64,000 nucleotides of DNA, from contig LR632930.1 of the NCBI GenBank assembly GCA_902167325.1, positions 496,001-560,000 on the forward strand, in the 5' to 3' direction. Every line of letters starts with the position of its first letter. Positions within the stretch are counted from its first letter, which is position 1. This stretch comes from Chitinophaga pinensis. Its GTDB lineage: Bacteria > Bacteroidota > Bacteroidia > Chitinophagales > Chitinophagaceae. A program made the position numbers and the translations under genes. Of this stretch, positions 25,948 to 35,342 are shown piece after piece. The notes below the pieces were generated by a model. The model worked only from the letters and a program-made list of their open reading frames with translations. It made no database searches and was not told where the DNA came from.

Positions 25948-28900
25948 ATGAGCTTACCCTCCATATCACTTAAAAGACCCGTCCTCGCCATCGTGATGAA
26001 CATCATCATCGTGATCTTCGGCGTAGTAGGGTTTACCTTCCTCGGGGTGCGCGACTTCCCCGCCATCGACCCTCCGGTCGTGAACGTCCGTACGTCGTAC
26101 CCCGGCGCCAACTCCGACATTATCGAAACGCAGATCACCGAGCCGCTCGAAAAAGCCATCAATGGCGTGGCCGGTATTAAAAATATCTCATCGCTCAGCT
26201 CCCAGGGCTCCAGTAACATCACCGTGGAGTTTGAACTGAGTGAAGATCTCGAAGCTGCGGCCAATGATGTGCGCGACAAAGTGTCTCAGGCACAGCGCAA
26301 CCTGCCGAACGACCTCGAAGCGCCTCCGGTAGTTTCAAAAGCCGATGCCAACTCGGACGCGATCATTTCCATGACCGTACAGTCCAACACCCACAACCAG
26401 CTCGAAATTACCGAGTACGCTAATAACGTACTGCTCGAACGGCTGCAAACCATACCCGGCGTGTCCGCCATTCAGGTGTGGGGTGAAAAGAAATACGCCA
26501 TGCGTATCTGGATGGACCCCGCCCGCCTTTCTGCCTACTCCCTCACCCCCGGTGATGTACAGCTCGCCCTCCAGCGCGAGAACGTTGAGCTGCCTTCCGG
26601 GAAGATAGCCGGTAACGCTACTGAACTCACTGTACGCACCTTCGGCCGGCTGGATACGGAAGATGAATTCAATGAACTGATCATCAAAAACGTGAATGGT
26701 GCTGAAATCAGGCTGCGCGACGTGGGTCAGGCAGTACTCGGGCCGGAGAACGAAGAAACACAGCTGAAAGAAACAGGCATCCCCCAGATAGCCCTCGCCC
26801 TAATCCCGCAACCCGGCTCCAACTACGTAGCCATCTCAGAAGAGTTCTATAAAAGATATGAACAACTGAAAGAGGAAGTACCGGACGACTATACGCTCAA
26901 CATCGCGATGGACAATACCGCGTTCATCAAGAAGAGTATCCACGAAGTACAGGAAACTCTCATCATCGCACTGGTGCTGGTGATCCTCATTGTATACCTC
27001 TTCTTCCGCGACTGGCTCATGGCTCTCCGACCTATCGTGGACATCCCGGTGTCGCTCATTGGTGCGTTCTTCATCATGTATATCTGCGGCTTCACCATCA
27101 ACATCCTTACGCTGCTGGCCATCGTACTGGCTACGGGGCTTGTGGTGGATGACGGTATCGTGGTAACGGAAAACATTTATAAAAAGATAGAAGCAGGGCT
27201 GCCCCGCATGCGTGCCGCTAAGGAAGGATCGGAAGAAATCTTCTTTGCGGTTATCGCAACATCAGTAACCCTCGCATTCGTTTTTCTTCCCATCATCTTC
27301 CTCCAGGGCTTCGTGGGAAGCCTCTTCCGGGAGTTCGGGATCGTAGTGGCCGGTGCGGTACTTATTTCCGCATTCGTTTCGCTCACCCTCACCCCGGTGC
27401 TCAACGTGAAACTCGCACGCAAAACACATAAGCATTCCTGGTTCTACGAAAAAACGGAGCCTTTCTTCCAGTGGATGGAAAGAAGCTACAAGAATACACT
27501 CTCGTCATTCGTACAGGTGCGCTGGTTTGCCTGGGTAATTATCGTGGCATGTATAGGCATGATCTACGTACTGTTCACCAACATCCAGTCGGAGCTGGCT
27601 CCCGTGGAAGACCGCAGTACTTTCCGACTTTCCATCAACACGCCGGAAGGTACTGCCTACGATGCCATGGATAAATATGTGACCGACCTGGTAGACTTTA
27701 TGAAAGATTCCATCCCGGAAAAGAAAGTAATCCTTTCCGTGACAGCACCCGGGTTCTCCGGTGCGGGATCTGTAAACACTGCCTTCTCCTTCGTAACGCT
27801 CCCCGAACCCAATGAGCGCCTCCGTTCGCAGAAAGATATCGTGAACATGGTGAACCGTAATATGTACCGGTTCCCCCAGGGCAAGGTTTTCGCTATCGAG
27901 CAGCAAACCATACAGGTAGGCCGCCGTGGTGGCTTACCCGTTGCTTTCGTGTTACAGAACGTAAACTTCGAAAAGCTCTCTGCCGTAGTGCCACGCTTCG
28001 TGGAAGAAGCCAGCGCACACCCCGTTTTCCAGGGCGTGGATATTGATCTTAAATTCAACAAACCGGAGCTGCGTATCCATATCAATCGCGCGAAAGCAAG
28101 CGAACTGGGCGTTTCCGTGGAAGATATTTCCTCCACACTGCAACTGGCGCTTTCCAACCGCCGCTTCGGATATTTCATCCGCAACGGTAAACAATACCAG
28201 GTAATGGGTCAGGTGTTCCGGGAAGACCGCGACGATCCTGTGGACCTGCAGAGCATCTACGTCCGCAACTCCCGTGGCGAAGCTATTCAGCTGGACAACC
28301 TGGTGACCATTCAGGAAGAAACCAGTCCACCCGTTATCTACCACTATAACCGTATGAAATCGGCCACTATTTCCGCAGGGCTTGCCCCGGGTAAAACCAT
28401 TGGAGACGGTATCAACGCCATGGGTGAGATTTATATGAAGCTGGAAAAAGAAGGTGTGATCGATAATTCGTTCGATACTGCACTGAGCGGCTCCTCGCGT
28501 GACTACGCGGAATCCGGCTCCAATACCATGTTCGCATTGTTACTGGCGCTGATCCTGATCTACCTCGTACTTGCGGCGCAGTTCGAAAGCTGGGTAGACC
28601 CGCTGATCATCATGCTTACAGTACCCATGGCATTTGCAGGAGCATTCCTTTCGCTGAAGCTGTTCGATCAGACGTGGAACATCTTCTCCCAGATCGGGGT
28701 AATTATGCTGATAGGGCTGGTGACGAAAAACGGTATCCTCATTGTGGAATTTGCCAACCACATGCGCGATGCAGGAAAGGATAAAGCAGAAGCAGCCATC
28801 GAAGGCGCCGTCATGCGCCTCCGCCCGATCCTCATGACATCACTGGCCATGGCCCTGGGTGCATTACCCATTGCAATGAGCCTTGGTGCGGCATCTACCA

Positions 28901-29079
28901 GCCGTATACCGCTTGGTATCGTGATTGTGGGAGGTATTATGTTCTCCCTCGTGCTCACGCTGTACGTGATCCCCGCTGTGTACACTTACCTGAGCCGCAG
29001 GAAGAGGAACACGGAATTTGAAGACGCGGTAACTGAATCGAAAGTGCCCGAAGAAGCAGCTTCCGCCGCGCACGCCTAA
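25948..29079 (+). CDS. RND efflux transporter permease, AcrB/MexB-like
   Basis: The 1043-residue inner-membrane pump has the HAE1-family layout: TM1 at residues 10-30, a large porter/docking loop, TM2-TM6, a second loop, and TM7-TM12. The proton-relay aspartates are in TM4 (ATGLVVDDGIVVTENIYK, near residue 400). GLVTKNGILIVEFANHMRD marks the TM10 region with its relay lysine. Full length indicates an intact pump. It exports drugs, dyes or metabolites with the adaptor before it and the TolC-type channel after it. Confidence 0.95.
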   Translation: MSLPSISLKRPVLAIVMNIIIVIFGVVGFTFLGVRDFPAIDPPVVNVRTSYPGANSDIIETQITEPLEKAINGVAGIKNISSLSSQGSSNITVEFELSEDLEAAANDVRDKVSQAQRNLPNDLEAPPVVSKADANSDAIISMTVQSNTHNQLEITEYANNVLLERLQTIPGVSAIQVWGEKKYAMRIWMDPARLSAYSLTPGDVQLALQRENVELPSGKIAGNATELTVRTFGRLDTEDEFNELIIKNVNGAEIRLRDVGQAVLGPENEETQLKETGIPQIALALIPQPGSNYVAISEEFYKRYEQLKEEVPDDYTLNIAMDNTAFIKKSIHEVQETLIIALVLVILIVYLFFRDWLMALRPIVDIPVSLIGAFFIMYICGFTINILTLLAIVLATGLVVDDGIVVTENIYKKIEAGLPRMRAAKEGSEEIFFAVIATSVTLAFVFLPIIFLQGFVGSLFREFGIVVAGAVLISAFVSLTLTPVLNVKLARKTHKHSWFYEKTEPFFQWMERSYKNTLSSFVQVRWFAWVIIVACIGMIYVLFTNIQSELAPVEDRSTFRLSINTPEGTAYDAMDKYVTDLVDFMKDSIPEKKVILSVTAPGFSGAGSVNTAFSFVTLPEPNERLRSQKDIVNMVNRNMYRFPQGKVFAIEQQTIQVGRRGGLPVAFVLQNVNFEKLSAVVPRFVEEASAHPVFQGVDIDLKFNKPELRIHINRAKASELGVSVEDISSTLQLALSNRRFGYFIRNGKQYQVMGQVFREDRDDPVDLQSIYVRNSRGEAIQLDNLVTIQEETSPPVIYHYNRMKSATISAGLAPGKTIGDGINAMGEIYMKLEKEGVIDNSFDTALSGSSRDYAESGSNTMFALLLALILIYLVLAAQFESWVDPLIIMLTVPMAFAGAFLSLKLFDQTWNIFSQIGVIMLIGLVTKNGILIVEFANHMRDAGKDKAEAAIEGAVMRLRPILMTSLAMALGALPIAMSLGAASTSRIPLGIVIVGGIMFSLVLTLYVIPAVYTYLSRRKRNTEFEDAVTESKVPEEAASAAHA

Positions 29080-29091
29080 AACATGCTAACA

Positions 29092-30417
29092 ATGAAACTG
29101 AAACTGATATTATTCTCTGCCTCCCTGATCTTTGTCTTAACCAACGGCGCCAAAGCACAACAGGTGCTTACGCTGGAACAGGCAATAGACCTGGGGCTGA
29201 AAAACAACTACGACATCCGCATGGCACGCAATGATGCGGAAGTGGCAGCCAATGATAATGCCTACGCCAATTTCGCATTTGCTCCCCGCCTCAACGGTAC
29301 TGCTGCAAAAACATGGACCAATACCGCCACTAAACAGGAATTCGGTAACGGCACCAAGCGTGATACTTCCGGCATCAAAAACCGCCAGATGCAGGCTGCC
29401 GTAAACCTTAACTGGACATTGTTCGACGGTCTTAAAATGTTCGCCACCCGCCAGCGTGTGCAGGCCATCGAGATCCTCGGGGAAATGAACGTGCGTAACC
29501 AGGTAGAAAATACGGTGGCTAACATTATCAACAGCTATTACAACATCTCCCAGCAAAAGCAGCAACTGCGTGCCCTCGCCGAACAGATGTCTATTTCTGA
29601 CGAGCGGGTGAAACTCTCCGACGCTAAGTTCCAGACAGGGCTGGCACCTAAAACCGACTGGCTGCAGGCAAAGGTGGACTACAACGCCCAGCGTGCCAAC
29701 TGGCTCCGTCAGCAAACCGTGATTGAACAAAGCAAAGCTTCTCTTAACCAGCTGCTGGCCATCGCCGATGAAAGCGTGAACTACGATGTGCTTGATTCCA
29801 TTCCGCTGAACACGCAGCTTTCTTACGGCCAGATCCTTGAAAACATCCAGCAATCCAATCCGCTGATGCAGATCTCCCGCCAGAACCTGGAAATTTCCCG
29901 CATAACATTGAAGGAAAGGAAAGGTGATTTTTACCCGGTGATTGCTTTCAACTCTGCTTATAACTTCACCCAGTCGCGCGCGAGCGCTGCTATTAACCAG
30001 TTTAGTCCCATCTTCAATCAGAACCGGGGCTTTAACTACGGTTTTTCGGCCACGGTGCCTATCTTCAACGGCCTTAACGTACACCGCCAGGTAAAAGCCG
30101 CCAAGCTGGATATTGAATACCAGCAACTGGCGCTCGACAATCAGGCATCACTCGTAAACCTGCAACTCCGCAACGCTTTCAGGGATTATGAATATTATAA
30201 GATGTCGCTTGAACTGGAACAGGAAAGTGTAGACCTCGCCCGTGAAAATACTATGGTAGCGCTGGAGCGTTTCCGGCAGGGTGTTTCCACCACACTGGAA
30301 GTAAAAGAAGCCCAGCAAAGCCTTGAACTGGCAGCTTACCGCCTTATTCAGGCACGGTATAATACCAAAGTAGCAGAAACTGAACTGATGCGTTTGAAAG
30401 GCGCGCTCCTGAAATAA
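29092..30417 (+). CDS. TolC family outer-membrane efflux protein
   Basis: The 441-residue protein has a signal peptide (MKLKLILFSASLIFVLTNGA, cleaved after AKAQ) and two repeats of the OEP domain rich in long helices. QVLTLEQAIDLGLKNNYDI opens the first and TLKERKGDFYPVIAFNSAYN the second. It forms the trimeric outer-membrane duct for the RND pump. Two ATGs, 29083 and 29092, are possible; the second puts the basic signal-peptide start first. The operon ends at a strong terminator 20 bp downstream. Confidence 0.92.
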   Translation: MKLKLILFSASLIFVLTNGAKAQQVLTLEQAIDLGLKNNYDIRMARNDAEVAANDNAYANFAFAPRLNGTAAKTWTNTATKQEFGNGTKRDTSGIKNRQMQAAVNLNWTLFDGLKMFATRQRVQAIEILGEMNVRNQVENTVANIINSYYNISQQKQQLRALAEQMSISDERVKLSDAKFQTGLAPKTDWLQAKVDYNAQRANWLRQQTVIEQSKASLNQLLAIADESVNYDVLDSIPLNTQLSYGQILENIQQSNPLMQISRQNLEISRITLKERKGDFYPVIAFNSAYNFTQSRASAAINQFSPIFNQNRGFNYGFSATVPIFNGLNVHRQVKAAKLDIEYQQLALDNQASLVNLQLRNAFRDYEYYKMSLELEQESVDLARENTMVALERFRQGVSTTLEVKEAQQSLELAAYRLIQARYNTKVAETELMRLKGALLK

Positions 30418-30436
30418 TCTCCTTTCGGATAAACAA

Positions 30437-30473
30437 GAAGCCCGTCCCGGTTAAACCAGGACGGGCTTCATTT
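30437..30473. terminator. Terminator between the efflux operon and a convergent gene
   Basis: An 11-bp perfect stem (GAAGCCCGTCC at 30437-30447 with its complement at 30459-30469) is followed by ATTTAT. It lies between two convergent transcription units and could serve the efflux operon and, less well, the opposite gene. Confidence 0.75.
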
Positions 30474-30487
30474 ATGCGGGTAATGCG

Positions 30488-31240
30488 TTAGTGCTGTTCC
30501 GATGTTTCTCTGCGAAGTATCCCTTTCTGCTTCTGGTACCTTTCGAACGACTGCTTGATGAACAACAGCAGATCGTATTCGGTAGCGCTGAGGAGGAAGT
30601 TATAAGGTGGCCGGTATGCCAGCATGAACGAGTCCAGCTCGGGGCTTTCCAGTTTGGTTACCTTGGCTACCAGGTCGGGATTATAGCGGTAATCGATATG
30701 CTTTTCTTCTTCCCAGTATTTCAGCTGTTCACCGAATTTCTCTTTCCGTTTACGGGCACGGCTGGGAACGAGATAAGTGAGTGCGGTAATGGGGTTCGAC
30801 GGTAATGTTTTCAACACATCCATAGCGCCGGGCCGTTTATAGCCAAAATACTTTTCATATTCCTCGCGGATAGAAAGTGAATCCTGCTTATATATACGGC
30901 CGCGGATGCTGATACCCTGCAGGCCCATGATGTGACGTTTCAGTTCCACATTTCGCGTGGCGGAAATACCGGGTGCCACATAAGCGGCACGCACGTAACT
31001 GAGGCTGGAAAACTCGATGGTATCGCCCGGGAGGGCTTCTATATAATACCGGCCTGATTCATTGGAAACGGTTCCCATGCCATTGCGTTTATTCCAGACG
31101 CTCACTGCAGGCAGCCCCGTACGCGTATCCGCATCGGTAATCATACCCATGAGCCGAACCGCCTGTGCCGTTGCCTCCTGCAGTCCGACCAGGCACAATA
31201 CACCCGCCGCCACAGCGTATCTTAACAGAAATTGCTTCAT
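30488..31240 (-). CDS. Secreted carboxypeptidase-regulatory-like domain protein
   Basis: The 250-residue protein has a signal peptide (to about residue 26, ATAQA). A CarboxypepD_reg-like beta-sandwich follows (LMGMITDADTRTGLPAVSVW, then GTVSNESGRYYIEALPGDTI and ISYVRAAY-type strands). The remaining 130 residues are basic and helical with no motif I recognise. Stand-alone proteins of this kind are common in Bacteroidota periplasm and outer membrane, and the same sandwich precedes SusC-type receptors. Function unknown. Confidence 0.8.
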   Translation of the reverse strand: MKQFLLRYAVAAGVLCLVGLQEATAQAVRLMGMITDADTRTGLPAVSVWNKRNGMGTVSNESGRYYIEALPGDTIEFSSLSYVRAAYVAPGISATRNVELKRHIMGLQGISIRGRIYKQDSLSIREEYEKYFGYKRPGAMDVLKTLPSNPITALTYLVPSRARKRKEKFGEQLKYWEEEKHIDYRYNPDLVAKVTKLESPELDSFMLAYRPPYNFLLSATEYDLLLFIKQSFERYQKQKGILRRETSEQH

Positions 31241-31345
31241 ACTATGCTCTCAAATTTAACGTTCCGGGGCCAAATGAAACGTTAAAAATAATTGATAAGC
31301 CTGACGCTTTTGGCATAATTTCGGGAAACTCCTGAAATTCAAGCC

Positions 31346-32278
31346 ATGGCCCGTAAAATTGTTTTTTCCACACAAAGGTACCAATATCTGAAGGAGCGCC
31401 TCCTCGCCATTGCCCCTGATACCTGGGAGCCGGGGCTTCTTACCATCCGCGATTTCCCTGACGGAGAGCATTACCATCGTATAACCTCTGCCGTTACCGG
31501 GAAAGAGGTAGTGCTCATTGGGGGCACCATCGATGATAAGGAAACCCTCGAGCTGTTCGATATCGCCAACGGCTGTATCCAGTACGGTGCCCTGTGCGTG
31601 AACCTCGTTATTCCCTACTATGGCTATTCCACTATGGAAAGAGCCGTACAGTACGGAGAAATAGTGAAAGCCAAAACCCGCGCCACTTTACTTTCCGCAC
31701 TACCCGCTACCTCCATGGGCATCCGGGTTATTCTGATAGATCTGCATGTAGATGGTATTTCCTATTACTTCGAGAACAATGTGCGCCCCGTACACCTGTA
31801 TGGCAAAGCCATCGTACAGCATGCTGCTCTGGATATAGCCGCAGGCAGGCCGTTTGTACTGGCCAGCACAGATTCCGGCCGCGCCAAATGGGTAGAATCC
31901 CTGGCGAATGACCTGAATGTACAGGCCGCTTTTGTGTTCAAGAAAAGATTGTCGGGTGAAGAAACGCATGTAACTGCCATCAGCGCTAATGTGCAGGACA
32001 CACTGGTGATCATATACGATGACATGATCCGTACCGGTGGATCGCTCATTAACGCCGCTGAGGCTTACAAGCAGGCAGGCGCCTCTGCCATCGGGGTCAT
32101 CACTACCCACGGTATTTTCGCCGGTAACGGTTTCGGCCGCATCCGCGAATGCGGGTTAGTCGAAAAACTTATTTGTACAGACACACATCCCAACGCACTG
32201 GAAATCAATGACTCATTGCTGGAAGTAAGATCCATAGCACCGGTGATTTTCGATTACTTTGACAGCTTACCCGTTTAA
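31346..32278 (+). CDS. Ribose-phosphate pyrophosphokinase-like protein (divergent)
   Basis: The 310-residue protein has the two-domain phosphoribosyltransferase-like fold of PRPP synthetase. The PRPP-binding loop LVIIYDDMIRTGGSLINAAE is near residue 220, a DLHVDGISYYF segment near 130, and GVITTHGIF in the second domain. Compared with canonical Prs, the flexible loop YARQDRK is replaced by GYSTMERAVQYGE and the loop reads DDMIRTGG rather than DDIIDTAGT. It is either a divergent PRPP synthetase or a related diphosphotransferase. A TAATTTCG -7-like element with a TTG 21 bp upstream lies about 23 bp before the ATG. Confidence 0.75.
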   Translation: MARKIVFSTQRYQYLKERLLAIAPDTWEPGLLTIRDFPDGEHYHRITSAVTGKEVVLIGGTIDDKETLELFDIANGCIQYGALCVNLVIPYYGYSTMERAVQYGEIVKAKTRATLLSALPATSMGIRVILIDLHVDGISYYFENNVRPVHLYGKAIVQHAALDIAAGRPFVLASTDSGRAKWVESLANDLNVQAAFVFKKRLSGEETHVTAISANVQDTLVIIYDDMIRTGGSLINAAEAYKQAGASAIGVITTHGIFAGNGFGRIRECGLVEKLICTDTHPNALEINDSLLEVRSIAPVIFDYFDSLPV

Positions 32279-32301
32279 TTGATTCCACTTACAATGACCT
32301 C

Positions 32302-32733
32302 ATGCCCGACATCCGCCTCATAACATATGGCAGCTGCGACTATCACGACATGGTAGCCCTGCGCGATAAGATGCTCCGCCGCCCGCTGGGACTCACTTTC
32401 TCAGAGGAGTACCTGCAGCAGGAAATGAATGATATCCTCATTGGCTGCTTCGACAACAACCGCATAACAGGCTGCTGCATCCTCACCCCTGTAAGCGATA
32501 CAACCGTACAGTTGCGGCAAATGGCGGTAGATGATGATCAGCAGGGAAAAGGTACCGGCAGTAAGGTGCTGCGCTTTGCGGAAGAGCAGGCGAGGAAGGA
32601 GGGCTTTTCCGAATTAATGATGCATGCCCGGGAAACTGCGCGGCCGTTTTATGAAAAAAACGGCTATTCCGTACGCGGAGAAAAGTTCTCCGAAGTAGGT
32701 ATCGATCACGTAGAGATGTTCCTGAAATTATAA
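32302..32733 (+). CDS. GNAT family N-acetyltransferase
   Basis: This 143-residue GNAT-fold enzyme has the acetyl-CoA-binding motif A in LRQMAVDDDQQGKGTGSKVL (Q-x-x-G-x-G/A type). It continues into EEQARKEGFSELMMHARETA and the C-terminal FYEKNGYSVRGEKF strand. It transfers an acetyl group to an unknown amine. It follows the PRPP-synthetase-like gene by 23 bp. Its stop codon abuts the stop of a convergent gene. Confidence 0.88.
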   Translation: MPDIRLITYGSCDYHDMVALRDKMLRRPLGLTFSEEYLQQEMNDILIGCFDNNRITGCCILTPVSDTTVQLRQMAVDDDQQGKGTGSKVLRFAEEQARKEGFSELMMHARETARPFYEKNGYSVRGEKFSEVGIDHVEMFLKL

Positions 32734-33234
32734 TCAGCCGTTTAATTTACGCCTGTAGTCAGCAAACGTGCGCTGCATCAGTTCGCTGAATTGTGAACGG
32801 GCTTCGTCGTTTTCGAATGCACTGGTAGGAATGAGGAAGAAAGTGCGTTTATCGCGGTAGAGGAAGAAGAAAGACTGTGTTTCCACGATCTGGCTGAAGT
32901 TGCGCCACGACATACTGCGCTCGCCCTGGCCGGTATAAATAGCCATGCCTTCGTCGTTATAACGCAAACGGATACTGTCCCTGAAAGTGGCGGCCTTGTT
33001 GTAAGTGGAAACGGGTAGCAGGTACCAGAAGGCCCAGCCCAGGATCACCATCATCACTACAATGCCCAGCATGGCATTAAAATTCACCACACGGAATACG
33101 TAGCCAATCACGGTGGCCAATAGCAAAACGATCAGGGTATTGCGAAAAACCCTGATTTCGCCCCTGCGCAGGAAATGGAACCGTAATGCATTAATGACTT
33201 CTTCCTTTTTGTACGTAAACTGGAGCAAATGCAT
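32734..33234 (-). CDS. YcxB-like membrane protein
   Basis: The 166-residue protein has two adjacent membrane helices (about residues 28-70) between a short N-terminal strand (LLQFTYKKEEVINALRFHFL) and a C-terminal YcxB-like beta domain (LRYNDEGMAIYTGQGERSMS, W-x-x-F-S-Q-I-V-E-T, then FFLIPTSAF). YcxB-family proteins are small, membrane-anchored and of unknown function. It is 17 bp downstream of the next minus-strand gene, so the two may share a transcript. Confidence 0.75.
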   Translation of the reverse strand: MHLLQFTYKKEEVINALRFHFLRRGEIRVFRNTLIVLLLATVIGYVFRVVNFNAMLGIVVMMVILGWAFWYLLPVSTYNKAATFRDSIRLRYNDEGMAIYTGQGERSMSWRNFSQIVETQSFFFLYRDKRTFFLIPTSAFENDEARSQFSELMQRTFADYRRKLNG

Positions 33235-33251
33235 TAAACGAACTTACGAAA

Positions 33252-33749
33252 TTATTTCGAAGCAGTCAAAGGCATTGGTGCGTCGAGATCGTCGCAAGTG
33301 GATACAGGCGCGGTTTTGCGGGTTTTGGATGCCGTACGCTTGTCGCTCAGGTCGTCTTCATTAAGACCGGGGAAGTTTTTCTTGATGAATTGCATGTATT
33401 GTTGCAAAACTTTCGGGTCAACCTTAAAAGGTGCCACAATCTGATCCTTTGCTTCCAGCTTCATGGAAGGATCGTTTTGTATGCGGGTTTCGTTCTGTAA
33501 ATACCATTTGTAAAGATCTACCATCGCTTTCTGCATATCCGCTTCATCCACTTTTTCCACTTTGGATTGCGGTACCGTCCACAGGATTTCCTCCAGCCGG
33601 TTAGTAGCCCTGGCTTTGGTGACGGTGGTAGTTCCCTTGTCCCCCTTGTCGGTCTTGTCGCCGTTATTTGTAGTCTTATCGCCGTTGTGGGCAGACGCTG
33701 CAGTGGAAGCAGCCGTTACCAATGCCAACAAAAACAACAGCTTTTTCAT
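33252..33749 (-). CDS. Hypothetical exported protein
   Basis: This 165-residue protein has a clear signal peptide (MKKLLFLLALVTAASTAASA). A low-complexity Asn-Gly-Asp-Lys-Thr repeat follows (the NGDKT unit appears three times with spacing variants) over residues 22-42. A helical domain of about 90 residues (DMQKAMVDLYKWYLQNETRI) and a basic tail end it. I recognise no family. The degenerate NGDK repeat is probably a linker that varies in copy number. Confidence 0.65.
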   Translation of the reverse strand: MKKLLFLLALVTAASTAASAHNGDKTTNNGDKTDKGDKGTTTVTKARATNRLEEILWTVPQSKVEKVDEADMQKAMVDLYKWYLQNETRIQNDPSMKLEAKDQIVAPFKVDPKVLQQYMQFIKKNFPGLNEDDLSDKRTASKTRKTAPVSTCDDLDAPMPLTASK

Positions 33750-33916
33750 AAGGGTAATAGTTTAATGACCTAAAAATACAAAATAACTCGTATAATAAAA
33801 CCCCATTTGACGAAACCGTACTTTTAAGGTACCAACAGCACTTGTGGTGCCATCATCGCCCCGGGGCCTGTATCAGAAAGACGACCCACCACTGGAAAAG
33901 TTGCAACTACCGCCTT

Positions 33917-35263
33917 TTATTTTTTAAGATCTTTTGCCGCTACTTCGAATTTTCCCAGTACCTGACCGCCCCTGTCCACAAACTCTACCTGCATCTTCCG
34001 GTCGTTCGGCGGACCTAAAACCTTGATCCTGCTATAGTTCTGCGTAACCACCAGTGTTCCGGGTATCCGGATCGGACTGTTTACTTCAGCTCCTGATGGA
34101 GCGGCTTCCCCGGAGGTTAGCGGTGAATTCGTAATGTCGTACAGGGGATAATTGCCTTTCCTGTCCAGCCGGATCACTTCAGAATGGTGCCTGTCACCGG
34201 TCAGGAAAACGATGCCGGAGATGTTCACCTCATTCAACCAATCCATAAACGAATGATATTCAACCGGAAAATGATGAAAACTATCCCAGCGGGAGTAAAT
34301 ATTCAGCGCCTGGCTACCGGTGGCAATCACTTTAAAACGGGCATTGCTTTGCAACAGTGCGTTGCGGAGCCATTCCATCTGCTCATCGCCATACATCTTC
34401 TTTTCCGCATTGGGCTTACCGCCAATACTATCCGGCATCCGCGACCCGCTGGAAAAATAGCGGCCGTCGAGCAGGAAGAAGTCTACATCACTGAAACTGA
34501 ACTGGGTATAAATGCCTTTACCCTCCTGCCCAAAGGTGGGGTTGGGCCAGTAATCCCGGAAAACCCGGCGGCTGTCTTCCCGGAAAATATAGGCTTTGCT
34601 GGCATCGTTAGGCCCAAAATCGTGATCGTCCCAGATGGCGTAATGAGGCATGGCAGACAGGAAGGGTTGCAATACCGGCAACGAGCGGTCGCGATGTGCG
34701 CGGTATAACAGGCCCGGAGCGGAACTGTAATCCACTTCCCGGGTGTACCAGTTATCCCCCAGCCAAAGCATGAAATCGGCCTTTTCTTGCGCCATGGTGA
34801 GGAAGATGGAAGAATCCTTACCATATGGCTTACCCGGCCGGTCGAAGCCTTCTTCATTGAAATATGCGCAGGAGCCGGTCAGGAAAGTAAAATCCGGAGC
34901 GGGCATACGGTATTGCCAGAGGGTTTTGGTTTTGAAAGAAGATTTTTTGACGGATACCTTATTCAGTAATACCTCATAGTGATACACCGTACCCGGATCG
35001 AGATTAACTAGGTTGATTTTCAGCGGATTGTATAATTCACCCAACTTTCCGCCGTATACCACAGTCTTTGCGCTCCCGGGTTTCCCCTCAGGCCAGTAGC
35101 GGATGGCAGCCTGCTTTACGGAAGGCAGCACTGCTGCCCAGATGATGGCATCCCGCAATTCAACGGCACCGGTCATGGGACCTGATACAAGTTCATTCTT
35201 CTGGGCAGTTGTGGCGGAAAAGGAAAGAAGGATGGCGAGGATAATACAGGGGATGGTACGCAT
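33917..35263 (-). CDS. PhoD-like alkaline phosphatase / phosphodiesterase
   Basis: The 448-residue secreted metallophosphoesterase starts with a signal peptide (ILAILLSFSATTAQ). An N-terminal Fn3-like sandwich (about residues 25-115) precedes the PhoD catalytic domain. Metal-binding motifs are visible: GSCAYFNEEG, WLGDNWYTREVD, IWDDHDFGPNDA and FLTGDRHHSEV. The family hydrolyses phosphodiesters or phosphomonoesters outside the cytoplasm and usually needs Ca and Fe. Isolated gene with no pho regulator nearby; export is probably by Sec since no twin-arginine is present. Confidence 0.9.
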   Translation of the reverse strand: MRTIPCIILAILLSFSATTAQKNELVSGPMTGAVELRDAIIWAAVLPSVKQAAIRYWPEGKPGSAKTVVYGGKLGELYNPLKINLVNLDPGTVYHYEVLLNKVSVKKSSFKTKTLWQYRMPAPDFTFLTGSCAYFNEEGFDRPGKPYGKDSSIFLTMAQEKADFMLWLGDNWYTREVDYSSAPGLLYRAHRDRSLPVLQPFLSAMPHYAIWDDHDFGPNDASKAYIFREDSRRVFRDYWPNPTFGQEGKGIYTQFSFSDVDFFLLDGRYFSSGSRMPDSIGGKPNAEKKMYGDEQMEWLRNALLQSNARFKVIATGSQALNIYSRWDSFHHFPVEYHSFMDWLNEVNISGIVFLTGDRHHSEVIRLDRKGNYPLYDITNSPLTSGEAAPSGAEVNSPIRIPGTLVVTQNYSRIKVLGPPNDRKMQVEFVDRGGQVLGKFEVAAKDLKK

Positions 35264-35342
35264 GGGATATCCAGGTTTAGGCTTTCAAATATAACCTGAA
35301 CACCCTGCATATGCGCCGGAAAAGGAATAATTTTACGTTATC

